NCBI GenBank assembly: GCA_037441525.1
Contig: JBBISA010000002.1
Coordinates: 62,001-126,000 of the forward strand
Direction of reading: 5' to 3'
Source of the DNA: SKVR01 sp037441525
GTDB taxonomy: Bacteria > Bacteroidota > Bacteroidia > Bacteroidales > UBA7960
DNA: 64,000 bases
Shown here: one piece after another, positions 1 through 9,521 of the stretch
Layout of the letters: every line of letters starts with the position of its first letter
Position numbering within the stretch: position 1 is the first letter of the stretch
Made by a program: the position numbers and the translations under genes
The notes under the pieces: model-generated
What the model was told of the DNA's origin: nothing
What the model saw: only the letters and a program-made list of their open reading frames with translations
The model's database searches: none

Positions 1-586
1 CTTTTTCGAAGAACTCTTTTTGATTGATAATGGTATCTATGGCAATGGCGCTTTTTCCAGTCTGACGGTCACCAATGATGAGTTCCCTCTGTCCCCGACC
101 TATTGGAATCATTGAGTCGATGGCCTTAATTCCTGTTTGCAGCGGTTCATTAACAGGTTGCCTGAATATTACCCCGGGGGCTTTGCGCTCGAGAGGCATT
201 TCGAAGAGTTCACCATCAAGCAGACCTTTGCCATCAATAGGCATTCCAAGGGTGTTGATTACCCTGCCAAGCAACCCTTCGCCCACTTTAATGGATGCGA
301 TTTTCTTAGTTCGCTTCACAAGGTGTCCTTCTTTTACATTCAGTGCTTCGCCCAAAAGAACAACTCCAACATTATCCTCCTCAAGGTTTAGCACTACACC
401 CTGAAGTTCTGAGTCGTCAAACTCGATCAATTCTCCACTTTTAACCTTCGAAAGGCCATAAATTCTGGCAATTCCATCACCGATCTGAAGCACTGTACCT
501 GTTTCTTCCAGTTCGGTCTGCATCTGGAAACCAGACATTTCCTTACGCAATATTGCAGATATTTCTGCCGGTTTTATTTCTGCCAT
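1..586 (-). CDS. atpA: ATP synthase F1 subunit alpha (partial, N-terminal part)
   Basis: This is the start of the alpha subunit of the F1 head of ATP synthase, which carries the non-catalytic nucleotide sites on the cytoplasmic face of the membrane. About 195 residues are visible before the window edge. The N-terminal beta-barrel domain is followed by the P-loop GDRQTGKS at about residues 172-179, which is typical of alpha subunits. The start is the ATG at 584-586, giving MAEIKPAEIS. It lies 57 bases downstream of atpH in the minus-strand ATPase cluster and is surely co-transcribed with it. The rest of the gene lies beyond base 1. Nothing looks damaged in the visible part. Confidence 0.95.
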   Translation of the reverse strand, partial: MAEIKPAEISAILRKEMSGFQMQTELEETGTVLQIGDGIARIYGLSKVKSGELIEFDDSELQGVVLNLEEDNVGVVLLGEALNVKEGHLVKRTKKIASIKVGEGLLGRVINTLGMPIDGKGLLDGELFEMPLERKAPGVIFRQPVNEPLQTGIKAIDSMIPIGRGQRELIIGDRQTGKSAIAIDTIINQKEFFEK

Positions 587-643
587 AGTAATTTGTCTTT
601 TTTTACTCTCTTCTTTTTGAACTGTATTATTCCCGCAGGCATT

Positions 644-1186
644 TCAGTGTTCAAGTAACTTTTTCTTCATAATGGCCAGTTTCCTTTTCACATTGGCATC
701 ATATTGAAGGTCACCAATCCGTAATACAAAGCCTCCAATAATCCCCGGATCTTTCACCTGAACGAATTCAATCTTTGATTTAGGAGATAGTTTCAGGGCT
801 ATTTCTTTCGCTTTAGCCTGCAACATTGTGTCAATTTCGTCTGCAGTTATTAAGGTAGCCATATCCATGTCGAGGTTATCGCGATGAATGGCCATGTATT
901 CATGGGCCATGCCTCTAATAAGGGAAGCTCTTTTCTTTCGGGCAATTACATTTAAATAATGCATACTCACCGGATGAATCTTGCCTTCAAATAAAGCTTT
1001 CAGTATATTTAGCTTCTTTCCCACCCTTACAATCGGACTTCTTAGAATAGTTTGTAATTCTTTACTTGATTCCAGGGTGTTGAATACCAGCATCATATCA
1101 TCAAAAGCCTGTCCCGAAAAACTATTTTCTTCCGCAAGACCCAGAAGAGCTTTTGCATACCTGTTTGCTACACGCAGATTTTTCAC
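644..1186 (-). CDS. atpH: ATP synthase F1 subunit delta
   Basis: This 180-residue protein matches the delta (OSCP) subunit, which joins the alpha/beta head to the peripheral stalk. The N-terminal half is helical and begins VANRYAKALLGLAEE, the usual opening of the family. The C-terminal part contains DPGIIGGFVLRIGD, close to the conserved delta signature. The length is normal. It sits between atpF and atpA, as expected in an ATPase operon, with 41 bases separating it from atpF. Confidence 0.95.
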   Translation of the reverse strand: MKNLRVANRYAKALLGLAEENSFSGQAFDDMMLVFNTLESSKELQTILRSPIVRVGKKLNILKALFEGKIHPVSMHYLNVIARKKRASLIRGMAHEYMAIHRDNLDMDMATLITADEIDTMLQAKAKEIALKLSPKSKIEFVQVKDPGIIGGFVLRIGDLQYDANVKRKLAIMKKKLLEH

Positions 1187-1227
1187 TGTTCAGTGTTTAT
1201 TGATTGTATAATCTCTTTAAATAAAGA

Positions 1228-1722
1228 TTAATTGAGCTGGATGTCTTCGAGAAGCTTTCCGATGTATTCATTTTTCTTATGAACATCCTGAAATTCTTCT
1301 CTAATTACCTTTTGAGCCAGGTCTAATGAGAGCATGATTATCTGTTGCCTGATCTCCTTTTCTGCTGCCCTTCTTTCGGCCAAAATGCTGCTTTTCGCAG
1401 ATTCTATTATTTGATCGGCCTCCTTCCGGGCTGCTTGCTGAGCTTTCTGAATGATCTCTTCGCCTTCCAATTTCGCCTGCTTGATCATTTCATCGGCCCT
1501 ATCCCTGGCCTGGTTCAGCAATTTTTCCTTGGTCTGGTCCAGTTCCTGCAATTCGCGATGAATTTTTTTACTATGCCGAATGGAATTGGCAATGTAATTT
1601 TCACGCTCCTTTATGGTTGACAGGATGGGTTTCCAGGCAAATTTTCGCAGGATAAATAAAACCAAACCGAACGACAGGGTCATCCAAAAAACGAATCCGA
1701 TACCGGGGGATACAAGTTCCAT
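1228..1722 (-). CDS. atpF: ATP synthase F0 subunit b
   Basis: This 164-residue protein is the peripheral-stalk b subunit. A single hydrophobic segment (about residues 6-26) anchors it. The rest is a long charged helix rich in Lys, Glu and Gln, with the typical stretch of Ala/Glu repeats, that would form the dimeric stalk reaching delta. The length is normal. It lies between atpE and atpH on the minus strand. Confidence 0.95.
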   Translation of the reverse strand: MELVSPGIGFVFWMTLSFGLVLFILRKFAWKPILSTIKERENYIANSIRHSKKIHRELQELDQTKEKLLNQARDRADEMIKQAKLEGEEIIQKAQQAARKEADQIIESAKSSILAERRAAEKEIRQQIIMLSLDLAQKVIREEFQDVHKKNEYIGKLLEDIQLN

Positions 1723-1833
1723 AAAATTTGTTTTTAATCGCAGTTAATGCCCTCTTTTTAACTATAAAAAATTGGATATGTGTAGTTTATCCAATGGAAG
1801 TTGATTTCAAAGGGTTTACAATACTGACTTTTT

Positions 1834-2100
1834 TTATACAAACAATACCAGCAGACACACTACAATGGCAAAGAAGGTAGCACCTTCGATAAGGGCCGAA
1901 GCAACGATCATCGATGACCTGAGGTCGTTGGCTGCTTCGGGTTGGCGGGCAATTGATTCAAGAGCGCTGCAACCGATTCTTGATATTCCAAATGCTGCGC
2001 CAATAACCGCAATTGAAGCCGCAAGGGCTGCACCCATCTTCATATAATTGGCTGCCATTTCAGCAGCTTCGAACTGTAACATTACAAATAAATCTAACAT
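1834..2100 (-). CDS. atpE: ATP synthase F0 subunit c
   Basis: This 88-residue protein forms the proteolipid rotor ring. Two membrane helices flank the conserved polar loop RQPEA (residues 52-56). The ion-binding carboxylate is Glu72, in the second helix (SALIEGATFF). The residue after Glu72 is Gly rather than the Ser/Thr common in sodium-binding c subunits, so proton coupling is the simpler inference, but this is not proof. It lies between atpB and atpF. Confidence 0.95.
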   Translation of the reverse strand: MLDLFVMLQFEAAEMAANYMKMGAALAASIAVIGAAFGISRIGCSALESIARQPEAANDLRSSMIVASALIEGATFFAIVVCLLVLFV

Positions 2101-2151
2101 GGTTCTAAGTTTTAAATTAATGGATTAAAATTGAATTGCTTTATTTGTTAT

Positions 2152-3267
2152 TTAATGATGTTCTTCGGGAACAGCCATACCAAAAAATATGGCACTGAAA
2201 AATGTAAATACATAGGCCTGGATAAAGGCCACCAGTAATTCAAGGAAATTCATGAAAATTACAAAAATAACAGACAAGGGTGAAATTGCCAGCCCAATAA
2301 TTGCGTTTGCAGCCCCCATAACGAAAATAAGACTAACAAACCCCAGTATAATCATGTGCCCTGCTGTAATATTGGCAAAAAGCCTTAGGGTAAGCACAAC
2401 AGGTTTCACAATAACACCCAGTATTTCAATAATTGGCATCAAGGGAATGGGAAACTTAAGCCATATCGGTACGCCGGGGGTGTTGAAAATATGCTTCCAG
2501 TATTCTTTGTTGGCGAAAAAGTGAAGTGTGAAAAAGGTAAACAAAGCCAGGGTGGCAGTTACACTGATGTTGCCCGTTACGTTGGCACCTCCCGGGAAAA
2601 AGGGTATCAATCCAAGAAGGTTGTTGAAAAATATGAAAGAGAATAATGTTAATAAATAGGGCAAAAACCTGTCAACCTTATGCTCAGGAATAGTAGCGCG
2701 AGCAATATCATCCCTGACAAAAAGAATCAATGGTTCGAGAAAAGCTGAGAGCCCTCTGGGAGCACGTTTAAATCCGCAGTGAACATAGCTTTTGGCTACT
2801 CTGATAAGGAGTATGCAAAGAGCTATGGATGCCATCAGCAGAGAGAGAACGTTTTTTGTGATGGAAAGGTCGAGTAGAAAGGTTGCATTGGGGTCAGAAG
2901 TAATCCCATCATCCAAAACTCTGATGATTTTTCCCTTTTTTGGGCCTTCGGAAGCTATTCTAAAACCTTTGTAGGCATCATGACCGTGGTGGAATTTGCT
3001 TGAAAGAAAAAATGACCATTCGCCCTGATAATAAAGGATTACGGGGAGCGGTATGGTAATATGAATATCACCATAATTAGCTATATGCCAGTCGTAGGCA
3101 TCTAATACATGGTCAATTATTACCTTTCCTGCATCGAATTTTTTCTCATGCTTTTCACCCTCATTTTGTGTAGGCGATCCGGCAGCATACAAACTGCTGG
3201 AGAAAAGAAACGCAAGGAAAATTATGCTAAATGTCGAAATCTTTTTTCTCAGGAAACCCAAACACAT
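2152..3267 (-). CDS. atpB: ATP synthase F0 subunit a
   Basis: This 371-residue protein is the stator a subunit that forms the ion path beside the c ring. It begins with a cleavable-looking signal segment and an extended extracytoplasmic region of about 130 residues, which makes it longer than the proteobacterial form; long a subunits are usual in Bacteroidota. The C-terminal half holds the membrane helices, including LRLFANITAGH with the essential arginine, and a final FIQAYVFTFFSAIFF helix. The 5' gap to the AtpI-like gene is 202 bases, so a separate promoter may exist, though I see no clear one. Confidence 0.94.
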   Translation of the reverse strand: MCLGFLRKKISTFSIIFLAFLFSSSLYAAGSPTQNEGEKHEKKFDAGKVIIDHVLDAYDWHIANYGDIHITIPLPVILYYQGEWSFFLSSKFHHGHDAYKGFRIASEGPKKGKIIRVLDDGITSDPNATFLLDLSITKNVLSLLMASIALCILLIRVAKSYVHCGFKRAPRGLSAFLEPLILFVRDDIARATIPEHKVDRFLPYLLTLFSFIFFNNLLGLIPFFPGGANVTGNISVTATLALFTFFTLHFFANKEYWKHIFNTPGVPIWLKFPIPLMPIIEILGVIVKPVVLTLRLFANITAGHMIILGFVSLIFVMGAANAIIGLAISPLSVIFVIFMNFLELLVAFIQAYVFTFFSAIFFGMAVPEEHH

Positions 3268-3430
3268 AAAATATTTTCAGTTAAAGCCCGTCATTCAGTT
3301 TTGGTTTTAAAGGTGCAATTTAGGAATTATTTTGCTTTAATAATTCCGTGCTGATACTGTTATTTGGTATTTTTTTAAAACTGTTATTTGTTATAAATGA
3401 AAAGTCAATGTATTTAAATACAATTATTTA

Positions 3431-3455
3431 TGCCCATGTCAAACATTCATGGGCA
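3431..3455. terminator. Weak hairpin between the AtpI-like gene and atpB
   Basis: An 8-bp perfect stem (TGCCCATG at 3431-3438 with CATGGGCA at 3448-3455) and a 9-base loop lie downstream of the AtpI-like gene. No good U-run follows on the minus strand, so it may be a weak terminator, a processing site or just a stable leader structure of atpB. Confidence 0.3.
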
Positions 3456-3469
3456 TCTGTTGGAAGTAA

Positions 3470-3835
3470 TTACATTTTTCGAAGGTGTAATTTTATTTCG
3501 AGAAAAGAAAAAAGAACATAGAAAAACAGAAAACTTATAAAAAATGGAACTACATCATCTCTGAAAAGAAGACCATAGGTTAAAAGGATGGCAATGTAGA
3601 TTCCAAGTTTTACTCCCGATGCTTTGAGGTAAAATAAACCTTTGTTGACCTTTTGTTTTTTTTCCAGCCGAAGAAAAATTAAATGCGACAAAATGCTTAC
3701 CAGGTAAAAGAAGGGTGTAATGAATAAAAGACTTCTGCTTACTAAATGCTCTGGTGCTTTGAAATAAAAGATAAGCGTTGCAAGAAAGATTGCCAGATAT
3801 ATTAACGAAAGCCTTATGAAAGGTGTTTTTGCCAT
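3470..3835 (-). CDS. AtpI-like small membrane protein
   Basis: This 121-residue protein has four hydrophobic segments and little else. The position directly upstream of atpB, and the size, match the poorly conserved membrane protein that sits at this place in Bacteroidota ATPase clusters and is often called ATP synthase subunit I. AtpI/AtpZ proteins are thought to help assemble the c ring. The call rests on position and topology, not on a diagnostic motif. A second small AtpZ-type gene, often found between bactofilin and this gene, is not present here: only about 120 bases separate them. Confidence 0.6.
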   Translation of the reverse strand: MAKTPFIRLSLIYLAIFLATLIFYFKAPEHLVSRSLLFITPFFYLVSILSHLIFLRLEKKQKVNKGLFYLKASGVKLGIYIAILLTYGLLFRDDVVPFFISFLFFYVLFSFLEIKLHLRKM

Positions 3836-3907
3836 TTAAGACTGCTAAATTTCAACAAATAGGTTTGCGAAATATTCGGTTTTTTAAAAATCCCGAAGAA
3901 ATGTTGT

Positions 3908-3940
3908 AAAAAATAACCGGAACTGTTTTTGGTTCCGGTT
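3908..3940 (-). terminator. Rho-independent terminator after the bactofilin gene
   Basis: On the minus strand a 9-bp stem (AACCGGAAC with GTTCCGGTT, plus-strand 3915-3923 and 3932-3940) is followed by ATTTTTT. It lies 15 bases past the bactofilin stop codon and separates porW-bactofilin transcription from the ATPase genes. Confidence 0.75.
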
Positions 3941-3954
3941 GGGGGTAAATTGTT

Positions 3955-4347
3955 TTATTTTGGACTGGCTTCGTTTTTAAGTTCGGGTTTTTGTGCAGCT
4001 GGTTGCTCTTTTTCCATTGTGCATGATCCGGTGAAACGTGCACCGGGTTCGATGGCCAGTTTGCTGGTAACAATCTCTCCTTTGAGCCGTGATGAGGCTT
4101 TCAAACTTAGCAATTCAGAAACTTCTACTTTTGCGGTAATATTGCCGGAAAAATCTGCATTCTGACAATAAATCTCACCTTCAATTACGCCGGTGTTACC
4201 AACAACGATTTTTCCTTTTGAAAAAACCTGACCGATGAGGGTGCCATCAATGCGTATATCTCCATTGCTTTTTATCTCACCTTTAATGGTTGTTCCATTG
4301 CCAATGAGGTTAATTGATGTGTGTTCTGTTTCGTTACTTTTAGCCAT
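3955..4347 (-). CDS. Bactofilin (polymer-forming cytoskeletal protein)
   Basis: This 130-residue protein is a bactofilin, a family that polymerises into filaments through a right-handed beta-helix. The core (about residues 10-110) shows the repeated pattern of short strands with Gly at turns, for example GTTIKGEIKSNGDIRIDGTLIG and the later GVIEGEIYCQNADFSG. The tail is short, polar and rich in Pro, Lys and Glu, as in other bactofilins. It follows porW by 163 bases on the same strand, an arrangement common in Bacteroidota, and is closed by a terminator. Confidence 0.88.
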   Translation of the reverse strand: MAKSNETEHTSINLIGNGTTIKGEIKSNGDIRIDGTLIGQVFSKGKIVVGNTGVIEGEIYCQNADFSGNITAKVEVSELLSLKASSRLKGEIVTSKLAIEPGARFTGSCTMEKEQPAAQKPELKNEASPK

Positions 4348-4510
4348 TTTGAGAAAGTATTAACGTGGTAAAACTTAAATAACTTGTATGCTCCTGCTTC
4401 ACCATTACCTTTTATTACTTAGGTTTATTTGAAGTTACAGGTTTTTTTTCAGGTAACGAGCAAAAGTAAAATAAAATTCCTGTAATCAAAATATTTTTTG
4501 TGGTTAGTTG

Positions 4511-7150
4511 TCAATACCAGAACCTGAAAAATTCGAGGTAATCGTCGAGTTTTCGTTCCTGATAAAAGACCGGGTAATTGTCAACACTAATGGCAAAGCT
4601 TTCATAAGCTGAGGGGTCAAAGTCTTTATCGAGAAGCAGCGCATTTAATCTCGCGCCATAGTCCATCGCCTTGGCGGCATCGGGGAAATTGGTTATGGTT
4701 AATAGTTGCCTGTTTTGATCAAAAAATAGGGTGCTCATATTTAAACTGTTATCAGCAAAGGCATCACGGTTAAAAGTATTTATTTCGTTGCGAATAACCC
4801 TCAATTGCACGTTTCTGGTATTTACTACAAAAACATAGAAATGGACTGAGTTGGGTTTATTGCTGAATACAGCTGCACCAGGAGGGAGAGTAACAGGTCT
4901 GGCAGCTGCACCATTCAATTGTTGTTGGCCATTTACCGAAGCAATATTTGAAGCGGTCAACATGCCTGAAGTGCCAAGGAAAGCAAGCAGATTCATGGCA
5001 GGTTGATGAACTTCAGTTTCCTTATAATTATCCCTGATGAGTGTGAGTTGGTTTATCAGTGCCTCATTCTGATTGGTGCGTGCAAAAATTAGGGCTTTCA
5101 GAAATTTAAACCTTGCGGCAAGGTTGCGATTTAAATCTGTAGTATCGGTTAATCCCTGATTGATAAGATTTGAAGCCTTATTATAATCACCCGATGAAAA
5201 GGCAAGATAGGCGCTTGAGTAAATTGACTGAAATCGGTTTTCACGTTCGGCAATTTTTTGCCGGTAGCTGGGGTCTGAAAGTATTAGGGCAAAATCTGTT
5301 TCAGGAAATTCACGGATAATCAGATTTTTATAGATATCGGCCCTTGGAATATTGTTCGACTGCTGGTGTAATAAGTATAAAAAGTATGCGCCAAGCAGCC
5401 TGTTGTGATGCGAAGGGTGGTTATTGATAAGAGTCTCAAAACTGGAAATTGCCGATGATGGGTCGTTGAACCGATCTTTGAAGATAACGCCAATATTGTA
5501 ATGGGAAAGGGCAACCTTTTCTTTAGATTCCTCCATTTTTTCGGGGGTTGTGGGAATATTCTGTATTAGGCTTGCCCTCGAAACCTTGCCATCTGAGTTC
5601 TCTGACATGCTTTGTTCTTGGCCTGATGTAGCCGTTTCTCCAAAGCTAATTATCCTCTTGTTGCTGATTCTCCATAGGTCCTGCAATTCTCTTTCGCCCC
5701 ATTTGGCATAAAACTCATTTCTGCCAAAACTGATTGCCGATGGGTTGTAAAAGTACCATCCACCCTCCCCTCCGGCACCCATGGCCTGATTGCGCCCCGA
5801 ACGCATCATCTGTTGCCGCATAAGGGTCCTTTCCTGTTCGCGTTGCTTTTCAAGCCGCTCTTCTTCTTCAATTTTTTCAATGATTTGATCAAGAACTGCA
5901 TTTCTTTGCTCGGGGGGCATCAGAGCTAAGCGCTGTAATGAATCTTCACGTTGAATCCGACGCATATTTAACGCAAGGTCTTTTAAAATAGAATGTTGGT
6001 TGCTGGCTTGTGTGTAGGCGGGATATTCTCTCGAAAGATAGAGCATTGTGCTGTCGAGCTGGTCAGCTGCGTTTAAGTATTGTTTGTTGTTGAGAGAGAT
6101 TTCGGCCATTCGCAGAAACAAAATTCCTCTTTGTGACTTGTTGCCTTTGAAATTTTCGAGCCCTGTCGTGTAATACTCAATTGCTTTTGACTCATTATTC
6201 TGGCGCATGGAAAACTGTCCGAGTGCATAATATATTTGGTCACGAAATTCTTTGTTGTGATTATTTCTGAGCATCCCCTGCAATTCAGACAAAATAAAAT
6301 TACTGTCGCCGGTTGCCGGGTCGAATGCCATTGCCATATTAATTCTTGTCTGGAATGCCATCTGATAATCGGGCCTGAGCTTCAAAACCCTGGCATAGGT
6401 TTGCTGAGCCATTCTGAAGTTTTGATCCTGCTGATAGGATTGGGCAAGAATATATATTAGCCTTGTTCGAAGTTTTTTGTTGGGAGCAAGTTCGGCAGCT
6501 TTGGTAAGATATGGGGCAGCCTGCCTATAATTCTTCTGTTGCAGAAACAAATCGGCATACACCATATTGTAAAACAACCTTGCTTCAGTTGTAAAATTTC
6601 CATTGCCTAAATCCCTGCTAAGTCGTTCGAGAGTTTGCTGAGCATTAAAATAATCACCTGCTCTAACCTGCGCCTTGGCAATCCATATCATCGAAAGGTA
6701 TTTCAGTGGCGATTCGTATTGCCTGATGATATATTGGAAAGTTAATATAGCCAGGTTGTAATCACCTTTAAAATAATGGCTTCCTGCAATCAAAAAATAG
6801 GAGTCGTCAATCCATCTGTTATATTCAACACCCTTTATGTTCATCGAGTGCCTGCGTATGGCGGTACTGGCTTTCTGATAGGCAGTTTCCATATCGCCGG
6901 CCACGGAAGAAGCTTGTTGTTTGCTTCCATACCTGAAAATGCTCAGTACATCTTCAAAATTGTCTTCATGCAACTGTTCAAGCTTTTTAACTCCGGCATT
7001 GTAGCTCTCCCGGGCATTGAAAAAACCGTTATACTTGGTAGTAATACTGTGAAAATTTCGGTTAACAATGGTGTTTTTCTTAGTGGAGCAAGAAACACCC
7101 AGGGTTATAAAGGTGCCAATAAGTAATAGACGAAGGATAATTCTTTTCAC
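4511..7150 (-). CDS. porW: Type IX secretion system lipoprotein PorW/SprE
   Basis: This 879-residue protein matches PorW/SprE, a periplasmic lipoprotein needed for type IX secretion and, in gliding species, for motility. A lipoprotein signal peptide ends at the lipobox Cys21 (LGVSC). It is followed by the family's characteristic opening around NRNFHSITTKYNGFFNARE. The middle is made of TPR-like helical repeats (roughly residues 50-400 and 540-700), with a Gln/Glu/Arg-rich coiled stretch around 420-450. The C-terminal domain (about 770-879) has the conserved pattern of a small globular domain seen in SprE. Its presence explains the two proteins with type IX sorting tails further along in this window. 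Confidence 0.88.
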   Translation of the reverse strand: MKRIILRLLLIGTFITLGVSCSTKKNTIVNRNFHSITTKYNGFFNARESYNAGVKKLEQLHEDNFEDVLSIFRYGSKQQASSVAGDMETAYQKASTAIRRHSMNIKGVEYNRWIDDSYFLIAGSHYFKGDYNLAILTFQYIIRQYESPLKYLSMIWIAKAQVRAGDYFNAQQTLERLSRDLGNGNFTTEARLFYNMVYADLFLQQKNYRQAAPYLTKAAELAPNKKLRTRLIYILAQSYQQDQNFRMAQQTYARVLKLRPDYQMAFQTRINMAMAFDPATGDSNFILSELQGMLRNNHNKEFRDQIYYALGQFSMRQNNESKAIEYYTTGLENFKGNKSQRGILFLRMAEISLNNKQYLNAADQLDSTMLYLSREYPAYTQASNQHSILKDLALNMRRIQREDSLQRLALMPPEQRNAVLDQIIEKIEEEERLEKQREQERTLMRQQMMRSGRNQAMGAGGEGGWYFYNPSAISFGRNEFYAKWGERELQDLWRISNKRIISFGETATSGQEQSMSENSDGKVSRASLIQNIPTTPEKMEESKEKVALSHYNIGVIFKDRFNDPSSAISSFETLINNHPSHHNRLLGAYFLYLLHQQSNNIPRADIYKNLIIREFPETDFALILSDPSYRQKIAERENRFQSIYSSAYLAFSSGDYNKASNLINQGLTDTTDLNRNLAARFKFLKALIFARTNQNEALINQLTLIRDNYKETEVHQPAMNLLAFLGTSGMLTASNIASVNGQQQLNGAAARPVTLPPGAAVFSNKPNSVHFYVFVVNTRNVQLRVIRNEINTFNRDAFADNSLNMSTLFFDQNRQLLTITNFPDAAKAMDYGARLNALLLDKDFDPSAYESFAISVDNYPVFYQERKLDDYLEFFRFWY

Positions 7151-7206
7151 CTGAATAGATTGGGTTGAATGTATTTGTGCTTTCTGACGGTAAAACTCAG
7201 AAAATG

Positions 7207-7238
7207 CAAATTTATTTCAATTTGGTATGCCCTTCAAA
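7207..7238 (-). promoter_or_regulatory. Bacteroidota-type promoter for porW
   Basis: On the minus strand TTTG is followed after 20 bases by TAAATTTG, which matches the Bacteroidota consensus TTTG-N19-20-TAnnTTTG. The -7 element lies about 56 bases before the porW start codon. Confidence 0.65.
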
Positions 7239-7372
7239 AAATTTTTGAAAGCAAACACTCTGATTTATCTTAAGTAAAATAATCAACATACGAATTAAAA
7301 TTGCGATATTTGCACTTTAATTTCACTTCAGAAATAAACATAAATCATAGAAAAACAAGTTTTTATCCATCA

Positions 7373-8251
7373 ATGTCAGAAAATCGGATAAGGGAAAAGG
7401 GGTTCTTTTCAAAGCTACATGACAAATACCGGTTGGTATTGATGAATGACGATACCTTCGAAGAAAAGATTTCGTTCAGACTTACTCGTTTCAATGTATT
7501 TGTCTTTTTTGGTACCCTGGTAATTTTTCTGGTGGTTGCAACTACTTATATTATTGCATTTACTCCCCTTAAGGAATATATACCTGGTTATGCCGATTTT
7601 AATACCCGCAAGGTATTCAGGGAATTGAACCTTAAGGCCGATTCGCTGCAGGCTGAGTTGAGACGCAAAGACCTATATATTATTAGTATTCGCAATATTG
7701 TCGAAGGGCGCGATCTGGTTGAACAATTACCTGATTCGCTTGGCGGTGGCGGCTTTTTTGAGATATCTGAACTGACACGCTCAAGGGAAGACTCTATTTT
7801 AAGGGCACAGATAGAAAGTGAAATAAAGTTTTCGGAATGGGGAGCTGAAGAAATGGTAGTTACTGAAACCCGCGGAGTATCGCAATTCTTTTTCTTTCCT
7901 CCACTGCAGGGCATTATTACAAATCATTTTAATGCCGGCCAGAAGCATTTTGGTATCGATATCGTTGCCGACAAAGGCTCACCTGTAAAGGCAACACTTG
8001 ATGGGACAATAATATTTTCGACCTGGACGCTTGGTACCGGTTATACTCTGGGAATCCAACATTCCAATAACCTGATTTCGGTTTACAAACACAACGATGT
8101 TTTGCTTAAGCAAGAGGGTACCTACGTTAGGGCAGGGGAGGTAATCGCAATTATTGGCAACACAGGGGCTTTGTCAACCGGTACACACCTGCATTTCGAA
8201 CTATGGTTCAATGGCAACCCTGTCAATCCCACAGATTTTATAGTGTTTTAA
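7373..8251 (+). CDS. M23-family peptidoglycan endopeptidase, membrane anchored
   Basis: This protein of about 292 residues is a LytM-type metallopeptidase that would cut peptide cross-links in peptidoglycan. After a short cytoplasmic N-terminus there is one membrane helix (about residues 41-65), a linker that may form a short coiled coil, and a C-terminal M23 domain. The zinc site is visible: HFGIDIV supplies His and Asp, and THLHFELW supplies the HxH pair. I chose the ATG at 7373 (MSENRIREK); an in-frame ATG at 7301 would add 24 residues of unlikely composition. The gene is divergent from porW and leads into dxr and rseP. Confidence 0.88.
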   Translation: MSENRIREKGFFSKLHDKYRLVLMNDDTFEEKISFRLTRFNVFVFFGTLVIFLVVATTYIIAFTPLKEYIPGYADFNTRKVFRELNLKADSLQAELRRKDLYIISIRNIVEGRDLVEQLPDSLGGGGFFEISELTRSREDSILRAQIESEIKFSEWGAEEMVVTETRGVSQFFFFPPLQGIITNHFNAGQKHFGIDIVADKGSPVKATLDGTIIFSTWTLGTGYTLGIQHSNNLISVYKHNDVLLKQEGTYVRAGEVIAIIGNTGALSTGTHLHFELWFNGNPVNPTDFIVF

Positions 8252-8300
8252 ACCCTGATTAAACTCTGGTCGTAAAAAACAAATAACAACCACAATTACT

Positions 8301-9473
8301 ATGCGAAGAGTAGCCATTCTGGGTTCAACGGGTTCAATAGGTACGCAGGCAATCGATGTTATCAGAGCCAACCCCGATTCTTTTTCGGTTGAGGTTCTTA
8401 CCGCCCAGAATAATGCAGGTTTACTAATTAAGCAGGCATCAGAATTAAGGCCAAACGCAGTGGTAATAGGCAATAAGGATTTGTATGAACGGGTTAGTTT
8501 GGAACTTGAACCTCTAAACATAAAGGTTTTTTGTGGTGAAGAATCGCTGGAGCAAATAGTAGAATTTGAATCGATTGATATTGTTCTTACGGCGATGGTA
8601 GGGTTTGCCGGGTTAAAACCCACCATAAGCGCTATCAGGGCAGGAAAGCAGATTGCACTGGCCAACAAGGAAACACTGGTGGTTGCCGGAGATATCATCA
8701 CAACCATTGCCAGACAGTTTGGTGTAAATATTTATCCTGTCGATTCAGAACATTCAGCAATTTTTCAATGCCTGGCAGGTGAATTCTATAATCCTATTGA
8801 AAAAATTTACCTTACTGCCTCTGGTGGCCCTTTTAGAGGAAAGGATCGTGATTATCTTAAAAATGTAAAAAAAGAGGCAGCCCTGAAACATCCAAACTGG
8901 GAAATGGGTTGTAAAATTACCATAGATTCAGCCACATTAATGAACAAAGGGCTGGAAGTAATTGAAGCTAAGTGGCTTTTTGCCCTCCAACCCGAACAAA
9001 TAAAAGTAATAGTGCATCCACAATCCATTATACACTCTATAGTGCAATTCGAAGATGGCTCAATGAAGGCCCAGATGGGGCTACCCGATATGAAACTACC
9101 CATTCAGTATGCACTTGCATATCCGGTAAGAGTTAAATCAGACTACGAAAGATTTAATTTTTTAGATTATCCCAATCTTACCTTCGAACAGCCCGATACG
9201 GAAGCTTTTCCAAATCTTGCCCTTGCTTACAGAGCAATGCAAGCCGATGGCAATATGCCTTGCATCCTTAATGCTGCCAATGAAGTAGCTGTAGCGGCAT
9301 TCCTTAAAGACCAGGTTGGCTTTTTAAGAATGCCTGAAATTATTGAGAAATGCATGAACCAGGTTCCTTTTGACCCTAATCCAGACTTCAAGGTATTATT
9401 TGATTCTGACAAGGAAGCCCGACAATTAGCCCGGGAGTTAATTTATGGTCCAAAGCATCCTTCTCCCTGTTAA
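8301..9473 (+). CDS. dxr: 1-deoxy-D-xylulose 5-phosphate reductoisomerase
   Basis: This 390-residue enzyme converts DXP to 2-C-methyl-D-erythritol 4-phosphate using NADPH, the committed step of the MEP isoprenoid pathway. The N-terminal nucleotide-binding motif is GSTGSIGTQA (residues 8-17). LANKETLVVAGD and VDSEHSAIFQCL are the conserved active-site and metal-binding segments, followed by ASGGPFRG and the TIDSATLMNKGLEVIEA block. The length is normal. It lies 49 bases after the M23 peptidase and 48 bases before rseP; dxr next to rseP is a frequent bacterial arrangement. Confidence 0.97.
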   Translation: MRRVAILGSTGSIGTQAIDVIRANPDSFSVEVLTAQNNAGLLIKQASELRPNAVVIGNKDLYERVSLELEPLNIKVFCGEESLEQIVEFESIDIVLTAMVGFAGLKPTISAIRAGKQIALANKETLVVAGDIITTIARQFGVNIYPVDSEHSAIFQCLAGEFYNPIEKIYLTASGGPFRGKDRDYLKNVKKEAALKHPNWEMGCKITIDSATLMNKGLEVIEAKWLFALQPEQIKVIVHPQSIIHSIVQFEDGSMKAQMGLPDMKLPIQYALAYPVRVKSDYERFNFLDYPNLTFEQPDTEAFPNLALAYRAMQADGNMPCILNAANEVAVAAFLKDQVGFLRMPEIIEKCMNQVPFDPNPDFKVLFDSDKEARQLARELIYGPKHPSPC

Positions 9474-9521
9474 TTTCACCAATTCGTAAAATCAAACAAA
9501 ATTCAATATTATTAACTTCTC

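Noticed and set aside
3852..4073. Open frame of 73 codons downstream of bactofilin that could have been AtpZ
   Set aside because: It overlaps the bactofilin gene and its terminator, and has no membrane segments.
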